Part shown: piece by piece, positions 60,946 through 64,000 of the stretch | Position numbering within the stretch: the stretch's first letter is position 1 | Layout: every line of letters starts with the position of its first letter | Origin: Alistipes sp. | Lineage (GTDB): Bacteria > Bacteroidota > Bacteroidia > Bacteroidales > Rikenellaceae | Assembly (NCBI GenBank): GCA_017474235.1 | Contig: JAFVIB010000004.1 | Coordinates: forward strand, 265,893-329,892 | Length of the DNA: 64,000 nucleotides | Direction of reading: 5' to 3' | Notes under the pieces: generated by a model | Databases searched by the model: none | Seen by the model: only the letters and a program-made list of their open reading frames with translations | Told to the model about the DNA's origin: nothing | Made by a program: the position numbers and the translations under genes

Positions 60946-61887
60946 ATGGAGAACACAAAGCCGAAGTTGGGATTTGGAGCGAGAAGTTTGTGGCTTCTGT
61001 GTCGTTCTGTGGCAATTATGCCTCAGTGGTATCAGTATCGCATTGTTGCAACAATGATATATGCTGTACTGCGATATATTGTAAGTTATCGGCGACAACT
61101 GATACTAAAACAGATAGCCGAATCGTTTCCTGAAAAGAGTAGAGAGGAGGTCGAGGCTATCTGTAATGAGTTCTACCGCCATTTAGCTGAGGTTATTGTC
61201 TGTACAATGACAATGGCAGGTATTACAGATGAACAGCGTCGAGAGGTTATTAAATTTAACATCTCCGATCAGGTGCGACAGTGCGTTGAGGGTCGGCACC
61301 TTGTTATGTTAGCCTCGCATTGTGGCTTTTGGGAGTATGCGCAGTTTGTCGGACTCTCTCTGCCGGGTTTTTGTGAGATAGGGGCATACCATCCGCTGTC
61401 AAACAAGTCGTGGGATATGCTCTTTCTGCATCTGAGGACTTTTAAGGATGTTATTCCTGTGCCGAGCAGTAAATATCTGCACTTCTTTATTAAGCATAAA
61501 GATACAGGTGTCAATGGTAAACCGATGATGCTCGGTATGGCATCAGATCAGAATGCACCGCCTAAGGGGAGTGTTCATTGGTATAACTTCTTAAATCGCC
61601 CGACTATCTTCTTTGAGGGTGGCGAGCAACTTGCAATGAAGTTTAACCTGCCGGTGGTCTATCTGAGTATGCGCAGGGTTGATGTGGGGCGTTATGAGTG
61701 TGATGTGATATTGGTACACGATGGATATGAGAGTATCGAGAAACATGATATTACAGAGCGATATGTGCGCCTGCTTGAGAAGGATATCCACCGCGACCCA
61801 CCTCGTTGGATGTGGTCACATCGTCGTTGGAAGTACTATCCCGATCCTGTAACCGGAGAGGCTATATATAGAAGAAAAGGAGTTTAG
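60946..61887 (+). CDS. LpxL-family acyltransferase, second copy
   Basis: 313 residues, colinear with the gene before it: same N-terminus (GFGARxLWLLCRSVA), catalytic His125-x4-Glu130 (ASHCGFWE), and C-terminal MWSHRRWKYxPDP. By eye well over half the residues are identical, concentrated in the catalytic half and the last 60 residues. A tandem duplication that may have specialised to a second acyl site or another lipid. 28 bases after the first copy, 4 bases before the glycosyltransferase. Confidence 0.88.
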   Translation: MENTKPKLGFGARSLWLLCRSVAIMPQWYQYRIVATMIYAVLRYIVSYRRQLILKQIAESFPEKSREEVEAICNEFYRHLAEVIVCTMTMAGITDEQRREVIKFNISDQVRQCVEGRHLVMLASHCGFWEYAQFVGLSLPGFCEIGAYHPLSNKSWDMLFLHLRTFKDVIPVPSSKYLHFFIKHKDTGVNGKPMMLGMASDQNAPPKGSVHWYNFLNRPTIFFEGGEQLAMKFNLPVVYLSMRRVDVGRYECDVILVHDGYESIEKHDITERYVRLLEKDIHRDPPRWMWSHRRWKYYPDPVTGEAIYRRKGV

Positions 61888-61891
61888 AGAG

Positions 61892-62899
61892 GTGAAAGTT
61901 GCCGTAGTTATACTCAACTATAATGGCGAGGAGCATCTGCGTCGTTTCCTCCCCTCTGTTGTCAGCAACAGTGGCGGAGCGGATATTGTTGTGGCAGATA
62001 ATGGCTCTACCGATGGCTCTTTAGAGCTGCTTGAGCGAGAGTTTACTACGGTGCGCAGGGTCGTTCTTGATAAAAACTACGGCTTTGCCGAGGGCTATAA
62101 CCGTGCATTGGCAGAGCTTGCTGAGTACGATAGTTATGTGCTGCTCAACTCCGATGTGCAGACCCCGAAGGGTTGGCTTGAGCCTCTTGTTGAGCGATTG
62201 TACTCTGCACCCGATATTGCCGCCGTAGGTCCGAAGATACTAAGTGTTGTAAATCCCGAGAAGTTTGAGTATGCAGGTGCTGCGGGTGGTTTTATCGACT
62301 ACTTGGGCTATCCGTTCTGTCGCGGGCGAATACTCTCTGTGACCGAGACAGATGAGGGTCAGTATGACGACTCACGCGAGGTCTTTTGGGTTAGCGGTGC
62401 TGCATTTTGCGTCAAGCGTGAAGTGTATAATGCTTTGGGAGGCTTGTGCGGCGGGTTCTTTGCACATATGGAGGAGATAGACCTCTGCTGGCGTATGCAA
62501 CTTGCCGGCTGGAGGGTCGTTGTTGAGCCAAAGAGCTGTGTTTATCATCTTGGCGGCGGAACACTTCAGAGTACCTCTCCACGAAAGATATATTTCAACC
62601 ATCGAAATAACTTGGCAATGCTCTTCCGCTGTGCTTCGCCTCTTCAGAGGTGTGTTGTGGCAGTTGTTCGACCACTGCTCGATATAGCTGCTGCGGCGAG
62701 CTATATTGCAGGCGGAGATGTTAAGGGTGCGAAGGCTGTATTCTCGGCGTGGCGTGACTTTTTGCGTTGGCATTCTCGCCTTGCATCGGAGCGTCGGGTA
62801 ATTCGATGTGATGTAAAGAGTGAGTCATATAATATATATAAAGGTATGATTGTCCTCCGTTACCTCTTTGGAGGACGAAAATTTAAGGATTTGCTATGA
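61892..62899 (+). CDS. Family 2 glycosyltransferase
   Basis: 335 residues, starting at GTG (61892-61894), a 4-base gap after the acyltransferase. N-terminal GT-A fold with VVILNYNGEEHL, the donor-binding VVADNGSTDGS and the LLNSDVQ metal motif. Rhamnosyltransferase-like proteins have the same layout (PKILSVVNPEKFEYAGAAGG, then EIDLCWR). No membrane segments. Likely adds a sugar to a surface glycan or lipid; donor and acceptor unknown. Confidence 0.87.
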   Translation: MKVAVVILNYNGEEHLRRFLPSVVSNSGGADIVVADNGSTDGSLELLEREFTTVRRVVLDKNYGFAEGYNRALAELAEYDSYVLLNSDVQTPKGWLEPLVERLYSAPDIAAVGPKILSVVNPEKFEYAGAAGGFIDYLGYPFCRGRILSVTETDEGQYDDSREVFWVSGAAFCVKREVYNALGGLCGGFFAHMEEIDLCWRMQLAGWRVVVEPKSCVYHLGGGTLQSTSPRKIYFNHRNNLAMLFRCASPLQRCVVAVVRPLLDIAAAASYIAGGDVKGAKAVFSAWRDFLRWHSRLASERRVIRCDVKSESYNIYKGMIVLRYLFGGRKFKDLL

Positions 62900-63609
62900 G
62901 AAAACTTGTAATCATTCCAACCTACAATGAGAAGGAGAATGTCGCTGCGATGATAGATAAGGTGTTGTCGCTCGATGGAAATTTCAATATACTTTTTGTC
63001 GATGACGGGTCGCCTGACGGTACTGCCGACATTATCCGCGATAAGCAGAAGGGTGCTCCGGAGCGTATCAATCTAATCTGCCGTAGTGGCAAGTTGGGTT
63101 TGGGTACAGCATATATTGCAGGCTTTAAGTGGGCTCTTGAGGCGGGCTATGACCTTATCTTTGAGATGGATTGCGACTTCTCGCATAATCCGGATGATTT
63201 GCTGCGCCTTGCATCTCGCCTCGAGTCGGATGCCGATGTGGCTATTGGCTCACGCTATGTTCGAGGTGTGAATGTGGTAAACTGGCCCCTCGGTCGCCTG
63301 CTGATGAGCTATTTTGCCTCAAAATATGTCAAGATAGTGACAGGAATGCCTGTCTGCGATGCTACTGCCGGCTTTGTGGGTTATCGTGCCGAGGTGCTTA
63401 GAACTATAAACCTCGACCGTGTGCAGATGATTGGCTACGGCTTTCAGATAGAGATGAAATATACCGCGTGGAAACATGGCTTTAATATTGCCGAGGAGTC
63501 GATTATCTTTGTCGATAGAGAGGCAGGAACATCAAAGATGTCGAGCGGAATATTCGGAGAGGCGTTTTTTGGGGTGCTGAAGCTGCCATTTAGGAATGTT
63601 ACCAAGTAA
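62896..63609 (+). CDS. Polyprenol-phosphate mannose/hexose synthase (DPM1-like GT2)
   Basis: 237 residues without the C-terminal membrane domain, so the compact DPM1 type. VIIPTYNEKENV, VDDGSPDGTAD (Asp36, Asp37), MDCDFSHNPDDLL and GSRYVRGV are all typical. Makes a polyprenol-phosphate sugar donor. Overlaps the upstream gene by 4 bases (ATGA). It closes the lipid/glycan run, followed by a strong terminator. Confidence 0.92.
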   Translation: MRKLVIIPTYNEKENVAAMIDKVLSLDGNFNILFVDDGSPDGTADIIRDKQKGAPERINLICRSGKLGLGTAYIAGFKWALEAGYDLIFEMDCDFSHNPDDLLRLASRLESDADVAIGSRYVRGVNVVNWPLGRLLMSYFASKYVKIVTGMPVCDATAGFVGYRAEVLRTINLDRVQMIGYGFQIEMKYTAWKHGFNIAEESIIFVDREAGTSKMSSGIFGEAFFGVLKLPFRNVTK

Positions 63610-63641
63610 AAAAATAGCGTGTCTTTTGACACGCTATTTTT
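63610..63641 (+). terminator. Terminator after the glycosyltransferase operon
   Basis: Perfect 14-bp stem AAAAATAGCGTGTC / GACACGCTATTTTT with a TTTT loop. Confidence 0.9.
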
Positions 63642-63732
63642 GATTAATATATCACAGGTGTACAACAAATTCATGGTAATTTCCACATGATTTCCAAAGC
63701 ACCCAGTATTCAGTTAAATTATTTAACACGCA

Positions 63733-63854
63733 TTTGGATATGATTGGAATGATTGGTATCTTTGTGGGATGCTGGGTGAGAGATAGTGTACACCTTGAGC
63801 ATATTAATTAAAAATACTGATATATTGATTTTTACAATCGGATTATATATCTTT
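63733..63854 (+). promoter_or_regulatory. Two candidate promoters before the nucleotidyltransferase gene
   Basis: First: TTTG 63733-63736, a 20-base spacer, TATCTTTG 63757-63764, a full match but 112 bases before the ATG. Second: TTG 63825-63827, a 19-base spacer, TATCTTTA 63847-63854, a near match 21 bases before the ATG. CACCCAG (63700-63706) and CTGGGTG (63772-63778) bracket the first. No gene lies in 63642-63875. Confidence 0.55.
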
Positions 63855-63875
63855 ACATCCATAAATCGAAATTTT

Positions 63876-64000
63876 ATGGTCACTTATTTTGATGCATGTG
63901 AGATTCTTGAAATGCTGTCTGAAGCATCTGTAAAGGTGTTTCTGGACGGCGGTTGGGGCATTGACGCACTTATAGGCAGGGAAACAAGAATACATAACGA
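63876..64000 (+). CDS. Lincosamide/aminoglycoside nucleotidyltransferase-like protein, 5' fragment
   Basis: Forty-one codons before the window ends, no stop. VKVFLDGGWGIDALIGRETRIHND matches the start of the nucleotidyltransferase family that includes lincosamide-inactivating Lnu(A)/Lnu(C) and related enzymes (pattern [WF]LDGGWGVDALLG..TR.H.D, the final Asp beginning the metal-binding site). Such genes are often carried on mobile DNA in Bacteroidales. Only the N-terminus is visible, so substrate and intactness cannot be judged; a housekeeping nucleotidyltransferase remains possible. Confidence 0.7.
   Translation, partial: MVTYFDACEILEMLSEASVKVFLDGGWGIDALIGRETRIHN

Overview
This window looks like part of the chromosome of a Bacteroidota bacterium, probably order Bacteroidales. 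Most gene starts are preceded by the Bacteroidota promoter (TTG about 19-20 bases upstream of TAnnTTTG). Purine-rich ribosome binding sites are mostly absent. Many proteins are lipoproteins or outer-membrane barrels, and Bacteroidota-style families occur (GldE-like CorC protein, LytTR regulator, PepD, DUF4465, DUF5672, Ser-type sulfatase). The genus cannot be fixed from the sequence.

Layout. 1-3200: truncated SGNH hydrolase, membrane LytTR regulator, gcvH, mdh. 3257-5619 (-): der-mnmA. 5813-12534 (+): barrel protein, phoH, sulfatase, pepD, lipid kinase, then a YhcG-type nuclease. 12599-14854 (-): ABC exporter. 14928-16843 (+): galE-deoC. 17260-20664 (-): ileS. 20983-21495 (+): very short FadL-like barrel. 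21587-28090 (-): cell-elongation operon mreB-mreC-mreD-mrdA-rodA ending in a DUF4465 lipoprotein. 28266-29597 (+): pgi. 30332-33190 (-): FKBP isomerase, degenerate FKBP-like lipoprotein, ureohydrolase. 33262-35094 (+): pdxB and a lipoprotein. 35274-37549 (-): pyrD-cinA. 37720-38280 (+): apt. 38725-41869 (-): FAD oxidoreductase, M48 protease, DUF5672. 42347-42428 (-): tRNA-Leu(UAG). 42517-43155 (+): barrel protein. 43286-53153 (+): division cluster murG-murC-ftsQ-ftsA-ftsZ-gldE-like-PPTase-MATE. 53184-56667 (-): asnS-rpoN-lipoprotein. 56762-63609 (+): catalytically dead GH2-like protein, Glu-rich protein, rsmI, two LpxL-type acyltransferases, two glycosyltransferases. 63876-64000 (+): start of a lincosamide-nucleotidyltransferase-like gene.

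The coding content is mainly housekeeping: envelope elongation and division, tRNA charging and modification, central metabolism and lipid A building. The unusual material lies in the gaps between convergent genes. Two families of structured repeats occur there. Family A (3081, 16843, 29598, 38281) starts exactly at the stop codon of a plus-strand gene. It is a terminator-like hairpin nested in conserved flanks and an outer stem, with compensatory changes between copies. Family B (17058, 30171, 38516, 42150, and one on the minus strand at 29816-29911) folds on paper into a four-way junction: P1 encloses a P2 hairpin with a constant GTA triloop, a long P3, and P4. Stem sequences differ almost completely between most copies while the architecture is kept. 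These families are the best candidates for an undescribed element. I found no associated protein gene in the window.
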